Assembly (NCBI GenBank): GCA_050122535.1
Contig: JASFIT010000039.1
Span: forward strand, 1-18,602
Length of the DNA stretch: 18,602 nt
DNA from: JASFEQ01 sp050122535
GTDB taxonomy: Bacteria > Desulfobacterota > DSM-4660 > Desulfatiglandales > HGW-15
Direction: 5' to 3'
The notes beneath the pieces were generated by a model. It saw only the letters and a list, made by a program, of their open reading frames with translations, was not told the DNA's origin and did no database searches. Positions 6,835 to 14,983 of the stretch are shown here, in pieces (position 1 is the first letter of the stretch; each line of letters opens with the position of its first letter). The position numbers and the translations under genes are program-made.

Positions 6835-6856
6835 CGATTTAAGATTGAAGATTGAG
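6822..6856 (+). repeat. Heptamer tandem array across the glyQ stop codon
   Basis: Five consecutive 7-bp units: GATTGAT, GATTGAC, GATTTAA, GATTGAA, GATTGAG. The first two encode the end of GlyQ (final Ile-Asp-Asp and the TGA stop), the rest fill part of the 56-bp glyQ-glyS spacer. Unlike the other arrays in this window it has no inverted partner. Confidence 0.75.
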
Positions 6857-6890
6857 GAAAAAGAAACAAGAAAAGGACAAGTGAGGATTC

Positions 6891-8969
6891 ATGGCTAGTG
6901 ATCTGCTAATAGAGATTGGGACAGAAGAGATTCCATCAGACTATTTTGAAAGTGCCTTGAAAGAAATGGGGAGACTTGCAGAAACCTATCTGAAGGAAAA
7001 CCGGATCGAGATTGGAACAGAACTTGAGGTTTGCGCAACGCCGAGACGGCTCGTCCTGATAGGCAAGGCGATTGCAGACAAACAGGAAGATGTGTCTAAA
7101 GAGATCACCGGGCCTCCCAAGAAGGCTGCATTCGATGAAAAGGGGAATCCCACAAAGGCCGCTTTCGGGTTTGCAGAAAAACAGGGTGTCTCCGTAGAGG
7201 AGCTTCAATTCCTAAAGACCCCAAAGGGCGAGTACGTCTTCGTAAAGCGCACGATACCCGGCAGAACAACCAGGGAAATCCTCTCTGAAGTTTTACCCAG
7301 ATTGATTTCAGACATTCCGTGGCCAAAATCCATGCGTTGGGGAGAGTTAGACTTTCCCTTTGTTCGTCCCATTCACTGGGTGCTTGCTTTGTTTGGTGGT
7401 GAAGTCATCTGCTTTGAAGTTGCAGGTGTGAAGAGCGGGAACAAGACGAGGGGCCATCGATTTATGGCGCCTCAGACAATGGAAGTGGCAGATCTTCAAG
7501 ATTATTTGAGAAAAATGAAGGAGAGCTCTGTCATTATTGATCATGAAGCAAGAGAAAAAGAAGTGAAAAAGATTGTTATGAGCGCAGCAAAGACTGTTTC
7601 AGGAACGCCGGCCATGGATCCTGAACTCCTATCCATCGTGACGAACATGGTGGAGTTCCCATCCGCAGTTTGCGGGAGCTTTGAAAAGGAATTTCTGAAT
7701 ATCCCAGAACCCGTTCTTATCACTGCAATGAAGAAGCATCAGAGATACTTTGCTGTTCGTGATTCGGAGGGTCAATTGATGCCAAACTTCGTCGCTGTGA
7801 ACAACACGGTTGCCAGGGATGAATCAGTGGTTCAGAAGGGGCACGAAAGGGTCCTGAGGGCCAGGCTTTCTGACGCGGATTTCTTTTTCAAAGAAGATAG
7901 GAAAAGACCCCTTAAGAGTAGATTGGAAGATCTAAAAGAAGTCATCTATCAGGCCAAACTGGGGACCTCTTTTGCCAAAGTCCAACGGTTTACTCAGTTG
8001 ACGGAATATTTGGTGGAGCAAATTTTGCCAGAGAAGATGGATGATGTGAGGCTTGCAGCGGCGCTCTGCAAATGTGACTTGGTTACAGAGATGGTTATGG
8101 AGTTTCCCACATTGCAGGGTATCATGGGAAAGGAATATGCCCTACTGGACGGTCATCCCGGAGAAGTCTGTCTCGCCGTATATGAACACTATCTTCCCGC
8201 ACGAGCCAGTGATGAGCTCCCCACATCTCCTATTGGAGCCATCGTGGGTCTTGGGGACCGCATGGATACCGTATCAGGATTCTTTGCTATTGAGATGGAA
8301 CCTACAGGTGCGGCCGATCCCTTTGCTCTTCGCAGACACGCCCTAGCTATTATCCGAATTCTTGAAAAGATGCAGTGGAACATATCCCTTGAGGAATTCA
8401 TTGCAAAGTCCCTATCCATCCTGCGTGCTGAGATTGAGTTTGATAAAGATCTTGTTAGCAACAAGGTATTGGGCTTCTTTAGAGAGAGATATAAGAACAT
8501 GATGTTGAGATCGGGCTATGAATCGGACCTGATTGATGCCATCATTTCCGTGAATTTTGACCAGATCAATCAACTCCGTTCTAGGATTGATCAGCTCAAG
8601 AAATTTATGACAGAATCAGAGGAATTTGAATCCTTGGCTCTAACTTTTAAGCGGGTAACGAATATTCTTAGAAATCAGGATGAATCATTTCCTGTTGATG
8701 CCAATCTTTTCAGGGAATCCTGTGAGTCGAAGCTATGGGAAACCTACCAGGCACTCGAGGATGACATCAGGGTGACTGTTGAAAGAGAGGACTATTTTGA
8801 GGCCCTGAACCTCATGGTGCGACTGAGGAAGCCTGTAGACGATCTGTTCGATGGGGTGGAGATTCTGACTAAAGAGGACACTCAATTGAGGGATAACAGA
8901 GTGGGAATGCTTCAAACCCTGGCCCGCCTTTTTCTAAGCCTTGCAGACTTCTCCAAATTCTCAATTTGA
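6891..8969 (+). CDS. glyS: Glycyl-tRNA synthetase beta subunit
   Basis: The tRNA-recognition subunit that pairs with GlyQ. At 692 residues it has the usual length (~690). Visible family features are the N-terminal LLIEIGTEEIPSDYF, CATPRRLVL, TGPPKKAAFDEKGNPTKAAFGFA, SMRWG..FVRPIHWVLALF, MKKHQRYFAV, and RLSDADFFFKEDRKRPL near residue 330. The C-terminal anticodon-binding (DALR-like) domain occupies roughly the last 110 residues and ends FDGVEILTKEDTQLRDNRVGMLQTLARLF. The ATG has a GTGAGG site a few nt upstream. The gene is in an operon with glyQ and ends 11 bp before an octamer palindrome that separates it from convergent mltA. Confidence 0.97.
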   Translation: MASDLLIEIGTEEIPSDYFESALKEMGRLAETYLKENRIEIGTELEVCATPRRLVLIGKAIADKQEDVSKEITGPPKKAAFDEKGNPTKAAFGFAEKQGVSVEELQFLKTPKGEYVFVKRTIPGRTTREILSEVLPRLISDIPWPKSMRWGELDFPFVRPIHWVLALFGGEVICFEVAGVKSGNKTRGHRFMAPQTMEVADLQDYLRKMKESSVIIDHEAREKEVKKIVMSAAKTVSGTPAMDPELLSIVTNMVEFPSAVCGSFEKEFLNIPEPVLITAMKKHQRYFAVRDSEGQLMPNFVAVNNTVARDESVVQKGHERVLRARLSDADFFFKEDRKRPLKSRLEDLKEVIYQAKLGTSFAKVQRFTQLTEYLVEQILPEKMDDVRLAAALCKCDLVTEMVMEFPTLQGIMGKEYALLDGHPGEVCLAVYEHYLPARASDELPTSPIGAIVGLGDRMDTVSGFFAIEMEPTGAADPFALRRHALAIIRILEKMQWNISLEEFIAKSLSILRAEIEFDKDLVSNKVLGFFRERYKNMMLRSGYESDLIDAIISVNFDQINQLRSRIDQLKKFMTESEEFESLALTFKRVTNILRNQDESFPVDANLFRESCESKLWETYQALEDDIRVTVEREDYFEALNLMVRLRKPVDDLFDGVEILTKEDTQLRDNRVGMLQTLARLFLSLADFSKFSI

Positions 8970-8980
8970 GTTATAGATGC

Positions 8981-9064
8981 GTTGAGTAGTCGAGTAGTTA
9001 AGTAGTTGAGTCGTAGACAATATTGTAGAACAACTCAACCACTAAACGACTTAACCACTCAACC
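8981..9064. repeat. Octamer tandem array forming an inverted repeat between glyS and mltA
   Basis: Left arm units GTTGAGTA, GTCGAGTA, GTTAAGTA, GTTGAGTC (8981-9012); right arm CAACTCAA, CCACTAAA, CGACTTAA, CCACTCAA (9031-9062). The arms are about 31 bp, near-complementary, with a loop of about 18 bp. Lying between convergent stops (8969 plus, 9083 minus), it could fold in transcripts from either side and act as a bidirectional transcript end or 3' stabiliser, though it lacks a typical GC stem with U-run. Confidence 0.8.
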
Positions 9065-9082
9065 GTTTGTGAGCAGAGTGAG

Positions 9083-10294
9083 CTATTTGGTGGGCTTTTT
9101 GATGAGAATATAGAGGTTGCCTTCATGTTTCATGTGCCCTGCAGCCAACTCGGCGTGCTGATCGCTGCCCCAAAATATATCCGCCCTTCCAGATCCTTTG
9201 ATGGCCCCCCCTGTATCTTGGTTTAAAATGAAACGTGAAAACTGGGTCCAGCCTGTGATCTCATCGTTGCTTTCAATGACAGGTTTCTCACTGGAAATGA
9301 AGCAGAGTGCCCCCTTTGGAAAAATCCTGCTATCAAGGGCAATTGATCTGCCGGGGGTGAGAGGAACGTCAATGTTGCCAAAAGGGCCATTCTCCATGAG
9401 GCCAAAGAACACGTAGGAGGGATTGTGATTCAACACCTCTTCCAGGATCTCAGGGTGTTCGGAGAGGTAACGACGGATGCTCTGCATGGAAATTTCCTCC
9501 CTGCTGAGCAGGCCCCTATCCAGCAGATACCGCCCAATGCTCCGATAAGGCCGACCATTAGAGGCCTGGTAGCCCACAGAAATCGTGCTCTCATCGGGCA
9601 ATTTAAGACGGCCAGATCCCTGTATGTGTAGGAAGGCCACGTCAAGGGGATCCTTGAGCCAGGCAATCTCTAGACCTCTGTTTGCCAAGGCACTATCTGC
9701 CTCTATTTGTTTCCTGGAAAAATAGGGTAAAACCTCCTTGCCCTCAATTCTCGCAATGATGGATTTGCCCGTATATTCGTCCCTAAATAGGCCAAGATCA
9801 ATCTTTATCAGGTCGTTGGGTTTTTCGTAAATCGGATACTTGAACGTTTCATCAGGGATCAGTCTACCCTCGTACACAGGTTCATAATAGCCGGTGAAGA
9901 GGACTTTATTGTTTCCCACACGGCCTGCCGCCCTGTAGACCAAGAAATCTCTCCTAATCCTCTCATTCAACTCCCCCGGATCCGGATTTTTTGAAACAAG
10001 TTCCAAAAAGGCTTCTTGGCTCTCGCGCACCTGAAGGCAGGTGTATTCATGGGGACCATAATGGAATATGTATTGGGGATCCAATCTTTGGAGATACTCA
10101 AGATTGCTCCTTATGGATTGGGCGAGAGATGCGAAATCCATATCGTCATGGAATCTGGGATAAAAAAAGCGTATTCGGCTTAGGGCTTCCTCAGGCCTCT
10201 CCGCTTCTTTTTTAAGGGCTGGATAGCACCCAAAAAAGGAGATGAGGTGTAGCAGGAGACAGAATATCAATAAGTATTTATATTTCTTTGACAT
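9083..10294 (-). CDS. mltA: Membrane-bound lytic murein transglycosylase A (lipoprotein)
   Basis: An outer-membrane-type lytic transglycosylase that cleaves the MurNAc-GlcNAc bond of peptidoglycan. A hydrophobic signal ending SFFGC gives a plausible but imperfect lipobox. The MltA core is present: LFTGYYEP, IAWLKDPLDVAFLHIQGSGRL, YRSIGRYLLDRG, and the 3D domain with LDSRIFPKGA and NQDTGGAIKGSGRADIFWG. The Asp in QDTGG corresponds to the catalytic Asp308 of E. coli MltA. ATG 10294 is preferred; a TTG nine bases upstream (10303) is possible, with GGAAG only 3 nt before it. About 403 residues is close to the family (E. coli 365). It is transcribed divergently from lpxC, another envelope gene. 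Confidence 0.95.
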   Translation of the reverse strand: MSKKYKYLLIFCLLLHLISFFGCYPALKKEAERPEEALSRIRFFYPRFHDDMDFASLAQSIRSNLEYLQRLDPQYIFHYGPHEYTCLQVRESQEAFLELVSKNPDPGELNERIRRDFLVYRAAGRVGNNKVLFTGYYEPVYEGRLIPDETFKYPIYEKPNDLIKIDLGLFRDEYTGKSIIARIEGKEVLPYFSRKQIEADSALANRGLEIAWLKDPLDVAFLHIQGSGRLKLPDESTISVGYQASNGRPYRSIGRYLLDRGLLSREEISMQSIRRYLSEHPEILEEVLNHNPSYVFFGLMENGPFGNIDVPLTPGRSIALDSRIFPKGALCFISSEKPVIESNDEITGWTQFSRFILNQDTGGAIKGSGRADIFWGSDQHAELAAGHMKHEGNLYILIKKPTK

Positions 10295-10303
10295 ATTTGA
10301 CAA

Positions 10304-10662
10304 TTACTTCCAATAACTCTCAGCAAAACGACCCGTCCAGAGCCTACAAATTCATCAAAAAAGCTGATTTTTTCATAATATATGCTAATCCTGTTGATTA
10401 CAAGTCAAATAATATAGGAGAGAACCCATTTTTAGTGTAGCTTTTTCGCTTGGCAAGTGTGGTAATCTCACCACAACCCACCCTAGAAGAGGAATTCAAG
10501 CCAAGAGCCCAAAAAATACTAATTAATGAGTATTGATATAAAATCAGATAGTTATGTGAATTCCCAGAACAAAATCCAACGCTAAATTGTGTTTGGCATG
10601 TTGCTTGCTATCCATCTCACAAAGTATTTGTGTGTCCATACCATGACCAATAGGAGTGAATC
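10304..10662. other. Divergent mltA/lpxC promoter region, AT-rich
   Basis: This spacer of about 360 bp serves two divergent envelope genes. No gene is seen. It is AT-rich over 10360-10560, with a small perfect hairpin TGTGGT-AATCTC-ACCACA (10458-10475). The best promoter-like signal is the sigma-54 type site at 10593-10609. I found no convincing sigma-70 pair for either gene. Confidence 0.6.
10593..10609 (+). promoter_or_regulatory. Candidate sigma-54 (-24/-12) promoter of lpxC
   Basis: The sequence TTGGCATG-TTGC-TTGCT matches the RpoN consensus YTGGCACG-N4-TTGCW at every fixed position except one (T for C). GG (10595-10596) and GC (10607-10608) have the required 10-bp spacing. Transcription would start near 10620, about 43 bp before the lpxC GTG. 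Its strand and position fit lpxC. No enhancer-binding site or activator gene was identified in the window. Confidence 0.55.
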
Positions 10663-11592
10663 GTGGATTTTAGACAGCGAACCCTGAGAGATGATGTGGG
10701 TTGCACGGGAATTGGCCTCCACTCGGGAGAGAAAGTGCGGTTGACCGTAAAACCTGCTCCCCCTGATACGGGTATTAAGTTTATACGGAAAGATCTAGCC
10801 GGTCATCCGGTCATTAATGCGCATTTTGACAATGTGACGGATACAAACCTTTCAACCACCATCAGTAACAATGGTTACAAGGTTTCAACCATTGAACACC
10901 TCATGGCAGCCTTGTTCGGCCTTGGTATTGACAATGCAAGGGTGGAACTTGACGGTCCCGAAGTCCCTGCGATGGACGGGAGTTCGGCACCATTTATCTT
11001 TTTATTGAAAAGCGTGGGTATCAAAGAACAGGCGGAGCCGAAACGATTCATTATAATTAAGAAGACTTTTAAACTTCAGGACGGCAACCGGTCTATAAAA
11101 ATATCTCCATCAAAGGAACTGAGGATCTCTTATGTAATAGATTTTCATCATCCAATGCTCAGGAACCAGGAATATGAGCTGAGCTTTTCTGGAAAAGATT
11201 TTGTTAATGAGATCAGCAGGGCGCGCACATTCGGCTTTTTGAAAGATGTCCGGATACTGAGGGAGAACGGATTGGCCAAAGGAGGATCTCTGGACAACGC
11301 TATCGTGATTGATGATTTCAGAATAATCAACGAGGACGGTCTCAGGTACAAAAACGAGTTTGTAAGGCATAAGATCCTAGATTTTATCGGAGATATCGCC
11401 ATTCTCGGGTCACCGGTCATTGGTCATTTCGAAGTTCAGAAATCAGGTCACTTTCTTAATCAGTTCATGTTGAAAAAATTAATGAACGAGAAGAAATATT
11501 GGAAGATGATGACTTTCCAAAACCCGGAGGAGTGTACACAAAACAGTGTGAGAATACCCGTATTCGGCTCACTGGACCCGGTCCCTGCCTGA
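10663..11592 (+). CDS. lpxC: UDP-3-O-acyl-N-acetylglucosamine deacetylase
   Basis: The zinc enzyme that removes the N-acetyl group from UDP-3-O-acyl-GlcNAc, the committed step of lipid A synthesis, in the cytoplasm. At 309 residues it is typical. Visible features: RTLRDDVGCTGIGLHSG at the N-terminus, TIEHLMAALFGLGIDN with zinc ligand His79, GPEVPAMDGSSAPF, RARTFGFL, HKILDFIGD with His236 and Asp240 (remaining zinc ligands), and KSGHFLN with catalytic His263. The start is GTG, with AGGAG 6 nt upstream. A sigma-54 type promoter sequence lies 54 bp ahead. It is the first gene of a plus-strand run with the DUF4390 gene, the kinase and waaA, although a gap of about 470 bp follows it. Confidence 0.97.
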   Translation: MDFRQRTLRDDVGCTGIGLHSGEKVRLTVKPAPPDTGIKFIRKDLAGHPVINAHFDNVTDTNLSTTISNNGYKVSTIEHLMAALFGLGIDNARVELDGPEVPAMDGSSAPFIFLLKSVGIKEQAEPKRFIIIKKTFKLQDGNRSIKISPSKELRISYVIDFHHPMLRNQEYELSFSGKDFVNEISRARTFGFLKDVRILRENGLAKGGSLDNAIVIDDFRIINEDGLRYKNEFVRHKILDFIGDIAILGSPVIGHFEVQKSGHFLNQFMLKKLMNEKKYWKMMTFQNPEECTQNSVRIPVFGSLDPVPA

Positions 11593-12068
11593 TACTCAGA
11601 ACACCCCTATCACTCATACCCATCTCTCCCCAGCTCAAACCCCACATTACCAATGGGTCGCTTCATGTTCTGTAGGGTCTGCCATCCGCCCGGCTTCAGC
11701 CGAGGCGGGCTGGCCCTGCCGATCTAAAAGGGGACAGCCACAGCCTCCAGCCCGTAATGCTTGCGCCCCGGAGGGTGAGCTGCCCTGCCCGCGTTGTGTT
11801 TGTAATGCTTCCTTCACGTGGCTCTGCCAGGCGAGCGGCCTAGGCCATTCTTTTATAGTCCTCCCTTCTTTGCGGAGACGAACTAAATATTGCATTTCAA
11901 CGCCCTGTTGGATATCATATCCCACCAAAGTGCCTGTTTTTTTTCAACCATAATCCGCCCAGGTATCTTCCCATGGAAGATGTGAAGCGGGGTGAGTTGA
12001 TAGGCACAGGATAGGGAGGAACGAGAATTCAACTGCAGAGATTGCGTTTTGTTGCAGATATTTGTTTC
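11593..12068. other. Intergenic region with a GC-rich patch, no convincing gene
   Basis: This 476-bp spacer follows lpxC. A GC-rich patch at about 11680-11850 stands out from AT-richer flanks. It holds the hairpin CCGCCCGGC-TTCA-GCCGaGGCGG (11686-11708, no T-run). A 93-codon minus-strand frame (11647-11928, TTG start) crosses it, but its Gln/Ala/Gly/Pro-rich translation resembles no family I know, and I do not call it. Farther right are the short palindromes GGATAT-C-ATATCC (about 11910-11922) and ATCTTCC-CAT-GGAAGAT (11965-11981). The latter is a possible operator or leader hairpin ahead of the next gene. Confidence 0.5.
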
Positions 12069-12635
12069 ATGAAAAAGGTAAAGAGAGCTTTACTGACAAT
12101 TATCATTTTGATTGCCACACAGTGGGCCGTGCCCGCCCTGGCAGAGAAGGCCTACTTGTCTGACATTGTGATCACCAATGTGCAAGACCATCTCCTGGTC
12201 TATTTCACCGTGAAGGAGTGCTTTACGCCGGAGATGAATAGCGCCATTGAGAATGGAATTGAGACAACTTTTACCTTTTTTGTAAAACTATATGAGAAAA
12301 TGGCCCTTTCATTTGATAAGAAAATAACCGACTTGGAGGTCAAGCACAGCATTAAGTACGATAATCTCAAGAAAGTTTATGAAGTGAGATTATCGGAACG
12401 AGAAAATAAGGCAATCACCGTCAAGGATTTCGAGGAAGCAAAGAAACTCATGTCCGAGGTTATAGGCCTCAGGGTAACGCCACTCAGCAACCTGCGAGAA
12501 GGCGGTGATTATCAGCTTCAAATGATGGCTGAGCTGGATAAGATAACACTTCCATTTTATCTCCACTACGTCTTGTTTTTCCTTTCCTTGTGGGACTTTG
12601 AAACCGATTGGCATACGATAGATTTCAGGTATTAG
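12069..12635 (+). CDS. DUF4390 family exported/membrane protein
   Basis: A 188-residue protein with an N-terminal signal sequence (MKKVKRALLTIIILIATQW...ALA, likely cut before EK). The mature part begins AYLSDIVITNVQDHLLVYFTVKECFTPEMNSAIENGIETTFTFFVKLYE, the beta-rich pattern of DUF4390, and closes with a hydrophobic FYLHYVLFFLSLWDFETDWHTIDFRY. The frame is open to a TTG at 12042, but ATG 12069 gives a clean signal peptide. DUF4390 genes commonly precede ntrY-type kinases, and here the kinase follows after 6 bp, so translational coupling is likely. A role in sensing or assisting the kinase is inference; no catalytic residues are evident. Confidence 0.75.
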   Translation: MKKVKRALLTIIILIATQWAVPALAEKAYLSDIVITNVQDHLLVYFTVKECFTPEMNSAIENGIETTFTFFVKLYEKMALSFDKKITDLEVKHSIKYDNLKKVYEVRLSERENKAITVKDFEEAKKLMSEVIGLRVTPLSNLREGGDYQLQMMAELDKITLPFYLHYVLFFLSLWDFETDWHTIDFRY

Positions 12636-12641
12636 TCAGCC

Positions 12642-14873
12642 ATGCAGAGGTACTTAGAGGCACAACAGCAAGACCTTAAGAGACGACGCAAGGAAAGGTA
12701 CATTATTGCCTTCCTTATTGTTCTTGTCTCCACTCTGACCTATCTCGGGACGAAAGTCTTTGATCTTGGCCTAGGTCTCCCTGTATCTAGCAGCATCCTC
12801 TTTTTTGCCCTCTTAAACGTCAATGTGATATTGCTCCTTCTCCTGCTCTTCCTGACCATGAGGAATCTGGTCAAGTTGTTATTTGAAAGAAAAAAGAAGA
12901 TTATGGGGGCGAGAATCAGGACAAAACTTGTCCTTGCTTTTATTATCTTGTCCCTTCTACCCACAATCATCCTTTTCTTCGTTTCAGTGCAGTTCATCTC
13001 AACTTCCATCGATTACTGGTATAACCTCCCTGTGGAGAGATCCCTCAGGACCTCCCTGGAGGTAGCGCAGGATTACTACAACAGAGAAACCGAGGAAGTA
13101 CTCGGCATAGGAAACAGTGTGAGCCGGCTCATTACATACCACGGGTACATTCTAATCGCGAAGAAGGGTGAACTTGAGAAACTCGTAAATGAAAAACGGA
13201 TGGAGCACCGTTTGGCATCCATAAAGGTTTTCTCCAAACGGTTGGAGTTGAGGGCGGTCTCTCAAGACGACCGCATAGACCTGAGTCCATTCAAGGACCC
13301 TGAGGCGGATGTATTGACAAAGAGTCTAGAGAAAGGGACAGATGTTCAGGACATACAGTCTTTAGCCCATGGGGACCTCGTTAGCGGAATTGTTCCCATC
13401 TTTTCAAGAACGGAGTCTAAGGCCGTTGTTGGTCTGATTGCTTTATCCAAATTTATTCCTGGAGCATTTGTCAACCGACTCAATGCCATTTCGAGAGGTC
13501 TGGAAAAATATAGCCAGCTCAAGATGTTGAAAAAGCCAGTAAAAATAAGCCATATGATTTGGCTCTCCATCGTCACACTCCTCGTCATCTTTTCTTCCGT
13601 ATGGTTTGGGTTTTTCCTCTCAAAAGGCATTACGGTTCCGATTCAGGAACTGGCGGAGGGAACAAACCGTATTGCCATGGGAGATTATGACTTCTTCATC
13701 GACCTGGAGGCAGAAGATGAAATAGGTGTCCTGGTTAATTCATTCAACAGAATGACCCTGGACTTGAAGAACAGTAAGAAGAAATTGGAGGAGACCTATG
13801 AGGAATTACTGAAAAGCCACATAGAAATTGAGCAGAGAAGGCTCTACATGGAGATTGTCCTTGCGAATGTGGCCGCTGGTGTGGTTTCTGCGGATGCCAA
13901 TGGAAATATCCTTACCATCAATAAGTCGGCAGAAAGGATGCTAAACATAAAGGCAGAAGATATCATCGGGAAGAATTACCGGGAAGTCGTAGGGCGGGAT
14001 TATGTGAAGGCGATCAACGGATTTCTAAGGGATAGAAGCATTTTCCGAAGAGGATTTATGGTGCGACAGATCAGGCTATCTGTCGAGAACAAGACGCTGA
14101 CTCTGCTTGTATCCCTTAATGTGCTTCGCGATGATCGGGGAAAATATTTGGGCCTGGTGGCAGTTTTCGAAGACGTGAGCGAGATAGAAAAGGCACAGAG
14201 AATGGCTGCATGGCGTGAAGTGGCAAGGCGTATAGCTCACGAAGTAAAAAATCCCCTCACGCCCATTCAACTCTCTGCTCAGAGGCTAAAGAAAAGATAC
14301 GGAGACAAAGTAGCCCGAGACGATGGGCAGGTGTTTGAGGAATGCACAAATCTCATCATCAACCAGGTGGAGGAGCTGAAGCGTCTTGTAAACGAGTTTT
14401 CGAGCTTTGCCCGGATGCCCGCATCCAATCCTACACCTAATAACATCAATAAGATCATAAAAGAGTCAATAGGCCTTTATAAAGAGGCCCAAGCGAATGT
14501 AAAAATTGCTTTTAGTGATTCCAGCGAAGTACCCATATTCAAAGTGGATAAAGAACAAATGAAAAGAGTGATGATTAATCTCCTGGACAATGCCATAGCT
14601 GCCATTGACGGAGACGGAGAGATAGTGATTGATCTTTCCTATGATAAAGAACAGGAGATGGTAAGGATCGAAGTATCAGACAACGGAAAAGGCATTCCAC
14701 CTGAGCACAAGATGAGACTCTTTGAACCCTATTTCTCCACTAAAGAACATGGAACTGGTTTAGGGCTGACCATAGCGAGTACCATAATAAGCGATCATAA
14801 TGGCTTCATACGTGTTCAGGACAACAAGCCAAGCGGAACTAAGTTCGTCATCGAACTCCCCGTAAGAGCCTAA
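12642..14873 (+). CDS. NtrY-like membrane sensor histidine kinase
   Basis: A 743-residue sensor kinase with NtrY architecture. TM segments lie near 21-38, 48-73 and 95-118, an extracytoplasmic stretch at about 119-303 and a further TM at 304-326. A HAMP domain follows (about 327-378), then a short coiled coil and a PAS domain (about 400-510, LANVAAGVVSADANGNILTIN). The HisKA H-box has phospho-acceptor His533 in RIAHEVKNPLTPI. The ATPase domain shows the N-box NLLDNAIAAI, the G1 box DNGKGI, the F-box EPYFSTK and the G2 box GTGLGL. All key residues are intact, so it should be active. NtrY-family kinases normally pair with the sigma-54 activator NtrX, but no regulator gene follows: waaA comes next. 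Ligand unknown; envelope or nitrogen-related sensing is possible. The start ATG has only a weak AGGT upstream, consistent with coupling to the DUF4390 gene. Confidence 0.93.
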   Translation: MQRYLEAQQQDLKRRRKERYIIAFLIVLVSTLTYLGTKVFDLGLGLPVSSSILFFALLNVNVILLLLLLFLTMRNLVKLLFERKKKIMGARIRTKLVLAFIILSLLPTIILFFVSVQFISTSIDYWYNLPVERSLRTSLEVAQDYYNRETEEVLGIGNSVSRLITYHGYILIAKKGELEKLVNEKRMEHRLASIKVFSKRLELRAVSQDDRIDLSPFKDPEADVLTKSLEKGTDVQDIQSLAHGDLVSGIVPIFSRTESKAVVGLIALSKFIPGAFVNRLNAISRGLEKYSQLKMLKKPVKISHMIWLSIVTLLVIFSSVWFGFFLSKGITVPIQELAEGTNRIAMGDYDFFIDLEAEDEIGVLVNSFNRMTLDLKNSKKKLEETYEELLKSHIEIEQRRLYMEIVLANVAAGVVSADANGNILTINKSAERMLNIKAEDIIGKNYREVVGRDYVKAINGFLRDRSIFRRGFMVRQIRLSVENKTLTLLVSLNVLRDDRGKYLGLVAVFEDVSEIEKAQRMAAWREVARRIAHEVKNPLTPIQLSAQRLKKRYGDKVARDDGQVFEECTNLIINQVEELKRLVNEFSSFARMPASNPTPNNINKIIKESIGLYKEAQANVKIAFSDSSEVPIFKVDKEQMKRVMINLLDNAIAAIDGDGEIVIDLSYDKEQEMVRIEVSDNGKGIPPEHKMRLFEPYFSTKEHGTGLGLTIASTIISDHNGFIRVQDNKPSGTKFVIELPVRA

Positions 14874-14878
14874 GTTTT

Positions 14879-14973
14879 GAGTGAGGAGTGAAAAGTGAAG
14901 AGTAACGAGTTAAGGATATGTCGCATTGACGGCAGAACGGTGGACTTCTCACTCATAACTCGTTATTCGTCAC
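14879..14973. repeat. Heptamer tandem array with inverted arm between kinase gene and waaA
   Basis: Left units GAGTGAG, GAGTGAA, AAGTGAA, GAGTAAC, GAGTTAA (14879-14913) begin 5 bp after the kinase stop. The right arm TTCTCAC, TCATAAC, TCGTTAT, TCGTCAC (14946-14973) is partly complementary; the best match is AACTCGTTA with 2-3 mismatches over about 20 bp. The array fills nearly the whole spacer and ends a few bases before the waaA start, so it would fold around the waaA translation start region. Confidence 0.7.
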
Positions 14974-14983
14974 TATTTTGAGG

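Noticed and set aside
6822..9064. Short repeat arrays as a CRISPR
   Set aside because: Units are 7-8 bp, contiguous and degenerate, with no spacers and no cas genes.
11647..11928. Minus-strand 93-codon frame
   Set aside because: It has a TTG start, no clear ribosome site, a composition driven by a GC-rich patch and no recognisable family; left as intergenic.
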